Origin: Chlorophyllum brunneum
Taxonomy: Eukaryota > Basidiomycota > Agaricomycetes > Agaricales > Agaricaceae
Direction: 5' to 3'
DNA length: 64,000 nt
NCBI GenBank assembly: GCA_963576785.1
Contig: OY756149.1
Location: 1,798,001 to 1,862,000 of the forward strand
This document shows positions 1-11,214 of the stretch, one piece after another. Both the position numbers and the translations under genes were made by a program. Below the pieces are notes generated by a model. That model had not been told where the DNA came from. It saw only the letters and a program-made list of their open reading frames with translations, and did not search any database. Each line of letters starts with the position of its first letter. Position 1 is the first letter of the stretch.

Positions 1-866
1 CTATCCCGGTCCGTCGTCGTCAGCGGGCTTGTCGCAGTGGTGAGCTTGCCGCCCTGAGCTAGGATAGGGTAACAATTATTGGAACACAGATCGCGCTTCT
101 GCAATTGGCAACCGCGACCGTCGAAGCGGTGCATGCCCATGCGTCCCAATTTTTTTCAAGATTGGATGGCTCACTGGCTATTCTGGTGGTACGGATCCCC
201 CCCAGCCGCCTGCTACAGAAAAATGATGCCTCCCTAGACCTGGTCATTCTCATCTGCTGTTTGTGATATCCTCATCGCTGGGCTCATGACTTATTATGTG
301 AGCCTCAAAATGATGAGAAACTTCTCATCATACTGAATTTGGTTCCATAGCTCCTGAAATGTGATCCAGGGCTAAAACGAACAGCAGCAGTGGTCACGAA
401 GCTTGTACGCCTCAGTGTCGAGACTGGAACCATAACTGGTAAGCTTGGAGGTGACAGTATCGGGATGGCATTGACGTCTACTTTAGCGGCGATGGCGACT
501 TTAAACGCAGTCCTCTTCGTATCCTTACCCGGAAACGAGGCTTTTAACATCCCTGCCTTCATCTTGCCAAAGCTCTACTCCAATACCCTCCTCCGGCTTC
601 TCAACAGCCGAATTTACATTAAAAAGCATTGCACCGAAACAATATCTACAGTAAAGTTCTCATCTTCCTCCAAATTCCCCCGTTATTCGATGCCGAACGA
701 ACCAGAATCAGACCTCGAATGGGAAATAGCTGATAAAGAACCAGACCTCCGACCAACCTTCGCGCCGGCTTTCTCGACCCCCCAGAGCAATGTTCACGTT
801 GAATGCGAGACAACCACTTTCTCGGATGGGGGACCACCCTCAGCTTACCCCAGAGTTATGTCCTAG
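1..866 (+). CDS. DUF6534-type seven-helix membrane protein, C-terminal part (gene copy 1, cut by window start)
   Basis: Exons read as 1-39, 90-188, 238-297, 351-438 and 487-866, separated by short GT-AG introns; all joins keep frame. The encoded residues show the end of the seven-helix DUF6534 fold, including the family hallmark TKLVRLSVETGTIT followed after the last intron by a hydrophobic helix and LPKLYSNTLLRLLNSR, then an acidic, Ser/Pro-rich cytoplasmic tail ending at the TAG at 866. The family is common in mushroom-forming fungi, is predicted integral to membranes, and has no established function. The 5' exons lie left of the window. The same gene occurs again at 54319-55601 in the same orientation; introns and exons match closely up to about position 600, then the tail diverges. 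Family call is confident; exact exon ends are my reading of splice sites. Confidence 0.75.
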
Positions 867-1084
867 GCATGCTGAATTTATTTGTCAACATTCTCCTTTA
901 CCACCACATTCTCCTTTACCACCACCCGTATGTACACTAGCACGGTGATAATGATAATTACCCCTGCTTCTCTACATATATATTCTTTGAGCAAGGGGGC
1001 CTCACAACAGAAGTTGCCGGTACCCAGCGTCCGGCAGAACAGCTAGTGCGTGGAGCTGTCCGATTGCTTCCTCTCCTGACACCT
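867..1084. other. Intergenic, 3' flank of DUF6534 copy 1
   Basis: The first ~90 bases still resemble the flank of the second copy (about 55602-55685); the rest is unique. No ORF or RNA gene seen. It ends in a pyrimidine run (about 1085-1115) that is the reversed poly(A) end of a LINE. Confidence 0.6.
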
Positions 1085-1828
1085 CTTTTTTTTTCTTTTT
1101 CTTTTTCTTTTTTTAAATCAACAATTTATATAGTGGTACTCAAATGCAGTCTGCATGTACATACATACAAAAGTACAAGTACAAAATGTTCAGAGAAGGG
1201 AAAAGTAACTAACCCCGCAAGACTCAATATCATCTAAATTGAAATCTAGAGAGATCTTTGGTATTTATGTTGTTTTTTTTAAGCCCAGAAAAGAGAAAGA
1301 AAGAAAGAAACAAATAGAAACTGATAAAAGAGAAACTATCAAATCACAATCTCAAAGGGAGAACAACAAACTGTACTAGCATGTGGAGGAGTGCTGCCCA
1401 GATACCATGGGAATGATGAACAGTGAATGAAAACTATTTAAAATAGTAGACGAGCGGGAAGGGGAAATAAGAGAAATGGATTTGAAGTCCATAACTGAAA
1501 GCACAAGGAAAAAAATAAGAAGAAAGGACTCACCCAGGAGCAGACCCAAATCTCTGACAAATTGGACAATGTAGTGGTATTGAATGCACCCTTCATTGAT
1601 GCTGAGGCACCTCAGGTTCCAGAGGGAAGGTGAAGGCCAAGGGGTTATGTTGCAAGAAGTTGGCTAACTCCTTGATAGTGGTGATGGGGTAATAGTGGTC
1701 AAAGTGCTGACAACAATGGAGGATATGGGAGCATGTCTGAATGAATTGACTCCTACAGTGATAACAAGAGAGATCTTCATTGGGGAAGAACCTCAGTCAA
1801 TATTCCCTGATTGAGACATGGCACAAAA
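1085..1828 (-). mobile_element. LINE-B, 3' portion (minus strand, 5'-truncated copy)
   Basis: Starts with a T-rich run (reversed poly(A)) followed by the reversed 3' untranslated region that also ends LINE-A at about 41370 and LINE-C at 36164 (shared aatcaacaatttatata). Reading on the minus strand it runs back into the C-terminal part of ORF2. It is interrupted at 1828 by Copia-1a and resumes at 9183. All coding frames are decayed. Confidence 0.8.
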
Positions 1829-2399
1829 TGTTGAAGTTTCGGACATATTCTAGAAATAGACTATGAAGTCATTATGTTAATAATAGACTGATCCGTTACT
1901 TTCCAGTAACTTCATTCCGTAGTAACTTCCTATGAGTTGCTCTGCATACGATGAGAGTCATAAGTACTTGATAGATTATTCTACATAGTACCAATGACTA
2001 GATACTACGTTCCGCAGTACTCCGCAGGCACTACGCCACAGTTAAAGGGAGTCATAAGGAACAATCCATGCAATGCTAGTATTTTATGTAGTATGACTCG
2101 CCTATGTTACAATATGTATATAAACCCCATGTAGCAGACCTAGTTCTGCATCTTGTTCAATCGAACAACTTCTTCATCATTGCCTATCTCTTTGAGTACA
2201 ACACCTCCATTGATTTAATCGACTTTGACCTCTACTCTTCTGACATTAACCGTTTCATCAATAATATCTGTCTATCTGAATTACCTTTCTACAGGTATCA
2301 GATAGAAGCTTATTATCTCGGTGAGTAGACCCTACGTTCTCTCCCACTGCGTTTACTGCTGCCCCCAGCAAACAACTCGTTATGGTCGTTTCCTCAACA
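1829..2399 (+). repeat. Copia-1a 5' LTR
   Basis: 571 bp, TGTTGAAG...CTCAACA. A TATA box (tatataaa, 2117-2124) precedes the expected transcript start. Differs from the 3' LTR at about 18 sites, nearly all transitions, clustered in the first ~130 bp. Confidence 0.95.
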
Positions 2400-2414
2400 G
2401 GTTATGGGCCCCGG
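2400..2414 (+). promoter_or_regulatory. Copia-1a primer-binding site (half-tRNA-iMet type)
   Basis: GGTTATGGGCCCCGG directly abuts the LTR. Its complement reads through a CAT anticodon in GGGCCCATAACC, the usual anticodon stem-loop of initiator tRNA-Met, rather than a tRNA 3' CCA end. This matches the primer type known for Drosophila copia. tRNA identity is inferred. Confidence 0.7.
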
Positions 2415-2558
2415 TAGCCTTACCGATGGTTAAACCATTATCATCCCCTCTAACCGAGATAGGATGATAGGGCTTTACCTGACAGAGTTATCCTTGTATT
2501 TGATCATTGCTGATATGAGAATTTTCTTCTAGAAAGAAATACACTCGACGAAGATATT

Positions 2559-3740
2559 ATGTCTACCAATAATATTGTCGCTGGTTTACCTAAGCTCAAT
2601 GGGCCTAAGAACTATGTATTCTGGTCTAGAAGGCTTCAGGATGCCCTAACCCTCATTTCTGTTACTGGTTCTGACCAGTCCGGATGGACTGTGATGAACC
2701 AAGATCTCTCTCCTGCCAATCCTACCTCCTTAACGGAGGAAGATAGAAGGAGAGAACAATTGAGAGGTCAGGCATTGGCTGTTATTAATGGCACCTTACC
2801 TGATTCCCTGTTACTCCATGGGCATGATACTCCTGGATTCCTCTGGGATGACTTGAAAACCCGCTTTGGGACACCTTCTCCTGCCGTGGTGTATTCAATT
2901 CTCCAAAGAATGCTGCAAAAGCACATTTCAGGGAATCAAGATCCAGTAATGGATCTAGTTGAATTGAGAACAATGGCTTCTCAACTAGAAACAGCTAAAG
3001 TAAGATTGCCAGAAGTTCTTGGCGCGATGATCACTTTGAACGCATTACCACTGGATTGGAATACTGTGGCACAAACAACATTGGTGAATAATCACGATGT
3101 TGTAGATATGACCTGGGAGGTAGTTCAGCAGGCTATAAATGCTGAGTGGTCAAGACGTGAAGGGTCAAGACCTAACATGTCTAACCAACAAGCCTCTTTT
3201 GCCGCCACTGCCAACTACCAAGCTCGCCCTCAGGGCAACGTCCCCAGGACTCGCCCTGGACCACCCTGGAACCACTTCCACCCTGGAGGCAATACCAGGG
3301 CCCAGCCTGCGAGAGGTCCTCGCCACCCTGCCAATCCGAGTGGGCAGCCCCCTCAGCCTTCTCCTCCTACTCCTACCTGGATTAACGTCCAGAAGAAGAA
3401 GAAGAAGCCCAAAAAGCGACAGGGTAAACCCCAGGCCCACATGGCAGAAGCCATGGCGGGCTTCGCCGCTGCCACGGAACTGGCGGTCCATCGTTTCACT
3501 GGTCCAGGGATGACCCCCTTCGACCTGATGAGGTGCATGGATGTGCCTCGACCCGTTCCTGCTCCCGCTCCTCCGACCACTCGTGTATTAGTGAGTGAGA
3601 GACCAAAACCTCTTACTTGGGTTAATCCCAAGAAGGTCCAGCAGGCACGAGAGAATGCTCGTGCTAAGCTTGAGGTACTGAAGCACGAAACTTATGTTTC
3701 ACCACCTTACTCGAAAACTCACTGCGGATCCAACAGGTGA
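2559..3740 (+). CDS. Copia-1a Gag (frameshifted at its 3' end)
   Basis: 393 codons opening MSTNNIVAGLPKLNG. The N-terminal ~200 residues are the Copia Gag/UBN2-like capsid region (NYVFWSRRLQDAL, then LWDDLKTRFG). Residues ~205-290 are Pro/Arg/Gln-rich with a lysine cluster near 278-285 that could bind RNA. No CCHC zinc knuckle is visible. In Copia-1b the frame continues into the downstream region through sequence missing here, so the stop at 3738-3740 is probably the result of a deletion rather than the native Gag end. Particle-forming structural role is known for the family. Confidence 0.8.
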   Translation: MSTNNIVAGLPKLNGPKNYVFWSRRLQDALTLISVTGSDQSGWTVMNQDLSPANPTSLTEEDRRREQLRGQALAVINGTLPDSLLLHGHDTPGFLWDDLKTRFGTPSPAVVYSILQRMLQKHISGNQDPVMDLVELRTMASQLETAKVRLPEVLGAMITLNALPLDWNTVAQTTLVNNHDVVDMTWEVVQQAINAEWSRREGSRPNMSNQQASFAATANYQARPQGNVPRTRPGPPWNHFHPGGNTRAQPARGPRHPANPSGQPPQPSPPTPTWINVQKKKKKPKKRQGKPQAHMAEAMAGFAAATELAVHRFTGPGMTPFDLMRCMDVPRPVPAPAPPTTRVLVSERPKPLTWVNPKKVQQARENARAKLEVLKHETYVSPPYSKTHCGSNR

Positions 3741-6700
3741 CCACCTGGCGCGACCACGTCACTGGTCCTTTGCCCATGCAAATGGCGAAGAAACATGCCC
3801 TCGATCATTATGATCGACGGATGCACGAGGTTTCTCACCCCCGCGCCCAACAAGGACAATCGGTGACACCACCCGGTGCACCTTCGGTTCCTTCTGGTCA
3901 CCCCCCAGGTTGTACCTGTGAGGGACACACGAGGGTGGGTAAATGGTTTCTAAAGCATAGTAACCCCGATATTAACGCGACTCGCATCTGCTTCTCTTTT
4001 CTCTTACCCCTTGGTTCACCATACACCTTATTAATTTCTCCCAAATTTGGGACGAAAATTAATTTGGCTATGCATCATGTGGTAAAGATTCCAAGCATGG
4101 ACTCCGTCGCCCGGGGCGACTCGCTTGAACCTGGAGAGGTTCAGCCGTTCTACCTTCCCCCTCGGGAGGAAATAGTAGCTCCGGCTGTAAGGACCTACAA
4201 AGAGGAGTTCCCTCCTCTTCCTCGGGCCTCCCCTCCAATGGAGCGATTCCAGAGTAAGAGATACTCTCTTACTCAGAAAAACAAGACCACTTATAGGTGA
4301 CCTGCCACACTTACAGTGTTGGTAGATGAGGCCTTCAAGCAGCTTGAAGGTGAGTAGGAGGTCGACAACCTCATGGCGCTGGCTCAGGATGTTGCCTACG
4401 GCATCCACGACCCCAGGAACCCTGTGAACGTCGCAGGACCCTCTTCTGGGCCTCTCTCAAAGTCTCCAAAGTCCGAACCCTTTGCTTCGGCACCTCAATC
4501 TGAGGTGTCTCTCGGACTTTCGTCGACCGACTATGGAAGCGACTTCAAGAAGAAGGGAGGAGCTGGGTATGTGATCGATTTGATCTCAGATACTCTTACT
4601 AACCCTGATACACAGTCCTGTCACCAATATGCCAACCGGCTGTCTTCGCAAGAAGAAGGGCAAGGGCAAGGGGAAGGGACGTCGGGGGCCGGGCATGTAA
4701 TTATGCTATCGGGATCTTTAGAAACCCATAATAATGTTGTTATGGGTGAATCTATGAATGAGAAGTGTTTTAACACTTCTCAATTTTCTTGTTTCTCCAT
4801 GCATATGCCCGATCAGTATTTAAGAGTACTGGATCAAATAAGATCTCGATCACTAAGTAATGATCAAATTATAACGCCACTAGAAGAATATAGTGACGTA
4901 TGGTTATTAGACTCAGGGGCATCATGTCATTATACCCCTTATGCGGAAGACTTTATCAACTTCAAAGAACTTGAAGTTTCGATCCCAATTAAGACTGTAG
5001 GAGCACAAGGCCCCTATCTTAATGCAGTTGGTCTTGGCGCAGTTATGCTTAAGTATAGAGTCTATAACAAGAAGACTGACAGCGTTCAACCAATGCAGAT
5101 ATTAATATATCCAGTCTTCCTTCTAAAAGGAACCTCTGAACAACTAATGTCAGTGGGACAGTTATGCCAAGATGGCAAAACTGTTAGAACAGATGCCAAT
5201 GAATCAGTAGTAGTTGATAGTGAAGGAAATGCTATTCTTCAAGCATATCCTTCAGTAAGTCACAACACTACTTTACATTTTGTTAATACAAAAATTGTAC
5301 ATTCGGAACAAGCAGCTATGACTGCAGATCTGATCGTTGGCTACAAAGTTGTACATGCAAGATTAGGACATCCCTCTAATCATATCCTCAATCATTTTGA
5401 GAAAAATATGATTGGGTTTACTCCAGTGTGGATTTCCAAGCAAAAACCAGTCTGTGATGGTTGTGCCAAGGGAAAGATGCACCAGAAACCCTTTAGAGAG
5501 AACCCTACATGCGCAAAGCATCCATTCGAAAGAATTCACTCGGATTTAGTTGAACTTCCGATTCTTTCTTACCATAAATTTAAATGGGTCATGACCATAA
5601 TGGACAACTTTTCCTCTCATGGATGGATTCGCTTCCTCCATAAGAAATCAGAAGCAGCAGAAGAAATGAAAAATTTCATTGCCTTAATTCAGACTCAATA
5701 CGAGACTAAATTAAAATATATCTGTATTGATAGTAGAGGAGAGTATACAACTGACAAGTTACAATCTCATTTGCACTTATTAGGGATTATACATGAGACT
5801 AGTGCACTGTACATACACCAACAGAATGGTTGAGCAGAATGCTTGAACTGAACTTTGATGGATAAAGCAGAAGCCATGAGGCATCATGCTTGTATTCCAG
5901 ATGGTTGGTGGGAGTTTTCTATAGATCATGCAATACATATCTATAATAAAACACCAGTATTATGACTCATGTGGAAAACACCTTATAAAGTGTTGAATCG
6001 GAAGATTCCAGACATCTCCAAAGAGAGAGTCTTTGGCTGCGGTGCTTATGTCTTTCTTCCAAAAGAGATAAGAGACAATAAACTGACAGCAAAGTCAGAA
6101 CTCATGATTTTCCTTGGTTGGACATCAGACAGGAAAAATTATCGTTTCATGAGGCACCTAAATGGAAATGTAATCTATACATCTCCAACAGCCGTATTCA
6201 GCGAAGAACACTTCCCTAAATATATTGGGAAGAAGTGAGAAGAATGGATGAACCAACCATCATCTTCTACTTCTCAAAGCACACCTTCGGAAGTTATTGT
6301 CTTCCATGCTCCAGATCCATCTACTGGTTTACCTATTAATAAACCACCAAGCCCTATCCCCTGAACTTCTCCTGAAAGTTCTCCAGAAGATAGGACTTAT
6401 AGATCTGTACATGGACGGATTCCAACTCCTTTCCCTGAACCTAAAAAGAATAAAGGAAAGGGAAAAGCACCGAATATTGATACTGATGTTCAGGAGGAGT
6501 GGGATAGTATTGTGCAAAACATTCTCTTTCTACCAAAAGAAGCACAAACACCAGAAGACGATGACAGTGATGGATTATCATATGCTGATCCACCTAATCA
6601 CCCTGAAGATCCGAACTATCCGCCTTCTCCAAGAGATGATCCGGATGTACAACCATTCATACCCTATACCCCTGTCAAAGATGATCGGGATGCTGGTCCT

Positions 6701-8545
6701 TCTGTACCACGAGGTCACTCGGATCAAATACCAATTCCTGAAATACCTCAGAGACCACAAAGAACCAGAAAAGTATCTGAATGTCCAGGAAACTTCTATG
6801 GTTCTACAAAGCATCCGACCAAAATACTCCAGGACTATGAGATGTTCCAACCTCCTAAGTCGAAGTTGACAAGTTCTACAAGTAGACTTGTTAGACAGAT
6901 TCGATCAGAGGCTTCCAAACCTGGAATAATCAATAGACGTTCTCAACATGAAGCTTCTACATTAGAAGACTTATGCAGAGAAGGAGGAGTAGGGATGATC
7001 GATTATCTGTGCGATCAAAAAGTCGAATCACCATTAGTTCCTATTTCTTTCAAGGATCTAAATCGACTACCATCAGAAGAGAAATCTAAATGGTGGAAAG
7101 CGTGCTTAGAAGAGTTAAATTCACTCAAAGAAAGACATGTTTATGACTTAGCTAAACTTCCGCCTAGAAGAAAAGCTGTCAAAAATAGATGGGTCTTTAC
7201 ACCCAAATCAGACGGTCGATACTGTGCTCGACTAGTAGCAAAAGGATTCTCTCAGATAGAGGGAATCGATTACGATGAACTATTTTCACCAGTAGTCCGT
7301 TATGAGACAGCACGACTCATATTTGCAGTCGCTGCCCTCAACGATTGGGAGATGCTCAGTTTAGATGTTAAAACTGCTTATCTCTACGGAAAACTGGATG
7401 AAGAACTCTATATGGAACTTCCAGAAGGTTTCAATACAGGTCGTGGTAATTTGGTTTGGAAATTAAACTGAGCCATTTATGGACTAAAGCAATCCGGACG
7501 ACAATGGTAGAAGGAATTGACTAAGTCAATGACCAACCTAGGATTTGTCCGATCCAAACTAGATGCTGGAGTCTATTACTACTACAACCCTGAAACCAAA
7601 GAGCTTATTATAGCTCTGGTCTATGTAGATGACTCAATGTTTGTCGGAATTAGAGGCTCTAGACTTCTACATGAGAAGCGAGCACTCTTTATGAAGAAAT
7701 GGGAATGCCGAGACCTTGGTCCAACCAAAGAGTTTCTTGGCATGAAAATTTCGCGAAATCCTATAAACTGATCAATTACCCTAGACCAAATGGATTATCT
7801 AGGAAAAGTACTTGATCGATTTAAAGTAATTGGAAAAGAAGAAATCCCATTACCAAATGGATTTATCTTCAAATCCAATACAGAAAAAGCGACACCTGAC
7901 TTCATAAAGAGGTATCAACAGTTAGTAGGATCAGTTATGTATCTGATGATAGGCAGTCGGCCTGACATAGCTTTTGCCACTGTCAAATTATCACAACATA
8001 TGACCAATCCAACTAAAGCACATTACAATGCAGGCTTACATTTGTTAAAGTATCTTAATGCTACTCACAAATATAGAATTACCTATAATGGAAGTTCTAT
8101 GCAAGGCCTGAATGCCTTTTCCGACTCTGATTGGGCTAGTGATCCAATTAGTCGTAAATCTGTAACTGGATATTTCTGTTTATTAGCCAGCGGAGCTATC
8201 GCTTGGTTAAGTAGGAAACAGAAAACTGTTGCATTATCTTCTACTGAAGCTGAGTATATGGCTTTGTCAGATTGCAGTCGACAACTTGTTTGGACTGTCA
8301 ATTTGTTGGAAGAAATTGGTATCCGAACATTAGCCCCTTATCTCTTCGGTGATAATGAGGGTTCAATATTTTGGGCCAAGAATCCAGTAACAGAAAAACG
8401 ATCAAAACACATCGACGTCAAATACCACTACATTCGTGATTTGGTAGAAGATGGAAAGATTGAAATATTCTCTGTGAAAGGCACAGAAAATTCTGCTGAT
8501 ATTCTCACAAAGAATTTGGATAAAATTAAATTCAATCTATTCTGA
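3741..8545 (+). pseudogene. Copia-1a Pol: protease, integrase, RT, RNase H, with stops
   Basis: Protease motif LLDSGASCHYT lies at about 4906-4940. Integrase follows with its HHCC finger (HARLGHPS near 5365, CDGCAKGK near 5455) and the acidic core residues (HSDLVELP near 5540, YICIDSRGEYT near 5720, then QQNG). RT covers about 7170-7770 with the YVDD active site at 7622-7633. RNase H covers about 8100-8540 (FSDSDWASD, LSSTEAEYMAL, ending KNLDKIKFNLF). At least six in-frame stops break it, for example TGA at 5831-5833, 5963, 6361, 7469 and 7769. Most are TGA where the family expects Arg (CGA). The same stops are present in Copia-1b. Confidence 0.9.
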
Positions 8546-8594
8546 CCTCGCCTTGGCTTGACATTTGAGTGATTAAAACTCTACATCAATACAG

Positions 8595-8606
8595 AGCAAG
8601 GAGGAG
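8595..8606 (+). promoter_or_regulatory. Copia-1a polypurine tract
   Basis: Purine-rich agcaaggaggag immediately before the 3' LTR, the expected plus-strand DNA primer site. The Copia-2a equivalent before 46854 has a similar aggaggag. Confidence 0.75.
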
Positions 8607-9177
8607 TGTTGAAGTTTTGGATATATTCTAGAAATAGACTATGAAGTCATTATGACAATAATAGACTGATCCATTACTTTCCAGTAACTTCAATCCATAG
8701 TAACTTCCTATGAGTTGCTCTGCATACAATGAGAGTCATAAGTACTTGATAGATTATTCTACATAGTACCAATGACTAGATACTACGTTCCGCAGTACTC
8801 CGTAGGCACTACGCCATAGTTAAAGGGAGTCATAAGGAACAATCCATGCAATGCTAGTATTTTATGTAGTATGACTCGCCTATGTTACAATATGTATATA
8901 AACCCCATGTAGCAGACCTAGTTCTGCATCTTGTTCAATCGAACAACTTCTTCATCATTGCCTATCTCTTTGAGTACAACACCTCCATTGATTTAATTGA
9001 CTTTGACCTCTACTCTTCTGACATTAACCGTTTCATCAATAATATCTGTCTATCCGAATTACCTTTCTACAAGTATCAGATAGAAGCTTATTATCTTGGT
9101 GAGTAGACCCTACGTTCTCTCCCACTGCGTTTACTGCTGCCCCCAGCAAACAACTTGTTACAGTCATTTCCTCAACA
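8607..9177 (+). repeat. Copia-1a 3' LTR
   Basis: 571 bp. Its first ~150 bp match the 3' LTR of Copia-1b exactly; the remainder matches its own 5' LTR. The switch falls near 8757-8790 and marks a recombination edge. Confidence 0.95.
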
Positions 9178-9182
9178 CAAAA

Positions 9183-9470
9183 TGGCTTGGCATACTCATG
9201 TGAAGAGCTGTAGTGAATATTTGCATTCTCTTATCCATAGACCAGAGTTGAGATGGGAAAGTAAGGCAGAGACCCCATTTGCTCATATCTTGAGATGGAA
9301 AAAAGAGCTACCACTGTAGTTCACAAAAGAAAACATGTTCTGCCAGGTGTGGAGGGCTTGTGTGGCTGATTTCTGTTGAAGATAATTGATGGAGTGTGGA
9401 ACTTGTTGATCTTGACATCTATTAGGCCAGGCAACTGTTTGAAACCAGTTGTGTGTCTTGTGTTGGAGGC
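9183..9470 (-). mobile_element. LINE-B, 5' portion after Copia-1a insertion
   Basis: Continues LINE-B from 1828 after removing Copia-1a and one caaaa. The reverse complement follows LINE-A at about 40370-40640 (acaactgg..., then ctacagtggtagctc). The similarity stops near 9470, where Copia-2b begins in its region between integrase and RT. No TSD pairing the two LINE-B ends was found, so the junction may be a deletion or rearrangement. Confidence 0.7.
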
Positions 9471-11007
9471 AACAGAGTCTGCTCTCTGGGACTAGGAGTA
9501 GGAGTTTGTAGATAAGGAGGTGGCAGTGGTGGTCCAGTGCATGGCACACTTGGACCGGATAGTCTTAGAACAAATCCATCTCCAGAAGGGGGTAGATTTA
9601 AGATATCTTGATCATTTGAATTGCTATTATTAGGTAGCAATTGGCCTTGTCATTCAGACTGTGATAGACATCTAGGAAAGTAGAGTTTATTGAAGATAGC
9701 ATGGGGGGAGACAAAGATAGAATTATTCTGCTGATGGTACATAAACTTGAAGTTGCTACTATCACCTGTGTAACCAATGAAGATCATCAATTCCAATTTG
9801 GGTGCAAGTTTGTCTTGCCACACCTTATCAGGAAAGTATATGTAGGCCCCACAACTGAACACTCAGAGATGAGAAACATTAGGTTTCCTTCCAAACTATA
9901 TCTCATAGGGGGTAACCCATTTCAGGTACTTCATTTAGGTGTCCTATTATAGACATGAGTGGCTATATCAAATGCAAACTCCTAGTAGCTAGCCAGAAGG
10001 CATGCTTCAAGTCACATGGATTGCACCTTTTCTAGAAATGTTCAATTAAGACCTTCAGCACACCCATTCTGTTGGTGAATGTGTGGTGCACTTATTTTGT
10101 GAAGGATTCCTTTTTCAGCAAAGTAGTCCTTAAGTTCCTGAGACATAAACTCTCCTCTATTATCAGAGCACACCTACTTGATATGTTTGCCTGTTTGGTT
10201 CATCACTAATTCAGCATATGCCTTGAAGGCACATGCAGTGTCTGATTTGTTGCACAAAAAGGAAATGCACACAGAGGAAGAGTAGTTATCAAGAAATGTC
10301 ATAACCCATTTGAACTTGTAATAGGACATAATGGGGAGCTCCTGAAGATCCAAATGGATCAATTCAAGGATCTTGGATATGTGAGATAGGTTTTCATAGT
10401 AGATCTTGTTCGGCAGCTTTCCAAGCACACAACCAGGACAAATCTTCTGTTCTTTCAGTAGAAGTACTGGAATAGATTCTATGTATCTTGGCACATAACC
10501 CAGAGCCTGATCAGATGGGTATGCGAATCTTCAATGCCAGATATCATAGGATGTGGTATTTTTGTTAATCAAAGCCAAAGAGAATCAAGGATCTCCATTG
10601 CACAAGATATGCATATCCACAAAGTAAACTTGGTTCGAAGAAGCATCCTGGCAACATTATCTGCTCAGGAATGGCTTACCACAAACATCACAAATGATGG
10701 TCTTTCCATTTGATATTTCTGTGATCAGACTGGTTTTATCTGTGATGGATCTGGTTGAGAGAAGTCTCATATCTAACTTTGGTATATAATATACCATATA
10801 AAGGTGCAGGGTCTACTACTGAACTTTGCCGGACTCAAGTTTTACTTCTGTCTCTAAATAGACAGTGCCATAGGATCTGATAGAGAGAGTGGATCCATCT
10901 GTGATCTGCGCCAATCCAAAAGAACCTTTGACAACATCAACAAGATCTCTCTTGTTTGGAGTAACATTGAGGAAGGTACCGGAGTCCAAAAGCCATTCAT
11001 CGCTCAT
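9470..11007 (-). pseudogene. Copia-2b protease-integrase region
   Basis: Read on the minus strand: protease-like WLLDSGTFLNVTPNKRD at about 10990; integrase finger CPGCVLGKLPNK near 10445 and HLDLQELPIMSYYKFKW; the catalytic segment near 10170-10110 (CSDNRGEF, HQQNG); and the integrase C-terminal block GAYIYFPDKVWQDKLAPKLE with FIGYTGDSSNFKF at 9650-9862. Stops and frame breaks interrupt it several times. This region is missing from Copia-2a, so this copy supplies the only protease and integrase core of the family in the window. Confidence 0.75.
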
Positions 11008-11214
11008 TTTGTGAGGTCACCTATTCATTGTGCATCCATATGTGCTACTGCAGCTATGTGTTATTTCACACGTGTTTTTCACTCTTGAAAACAGAGGAGA
11101 AAATATTATATCTGAAGTTTTATATAATCACACATATACATAACTAGTCCAGCTATTTATTCAAGAGTCTACATCAGTTGAGGTTGCACTCTGTGCACTC
11201 AGTCAAGAGTCTCC

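Larger units (their letters stand above)
1829..9177 (+). mobile_element. Copia-1a, complete Ty1/Copia LTR retrotransposon
   Basis: A 7.35-kb element bounded by 571-bp LTRs (1829-2399 and 8607-9177) that begin TGTTGAAG and end CTCAACA, with a perfect 5-bp TSD caaaa at 1824-1828 and 9178-9182. Order is LTR, PBS, gag, protease, integrase, RT, RNase H, polypurine tract, LTR, which is Copia order. Inactive: a ~10-nt deletion relative to Copia-1b shifts the gag frame near 3690, and several in-frame stops interrupt pol. It sits inside LINE-B. From about 4900 to about 8757 it is almost identical to Copia-1b; on both sides of that stretch it is clearly different. Confidence 0.95.

Noticed and set aside
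1085..9470. LINE-B and Copia-2b junction at 9470 as a normal target-primed insertion
   Set aside because: No TSD could be matched between the flank at 1084 and that at 9471; a deletion or rearrangement is as likely.
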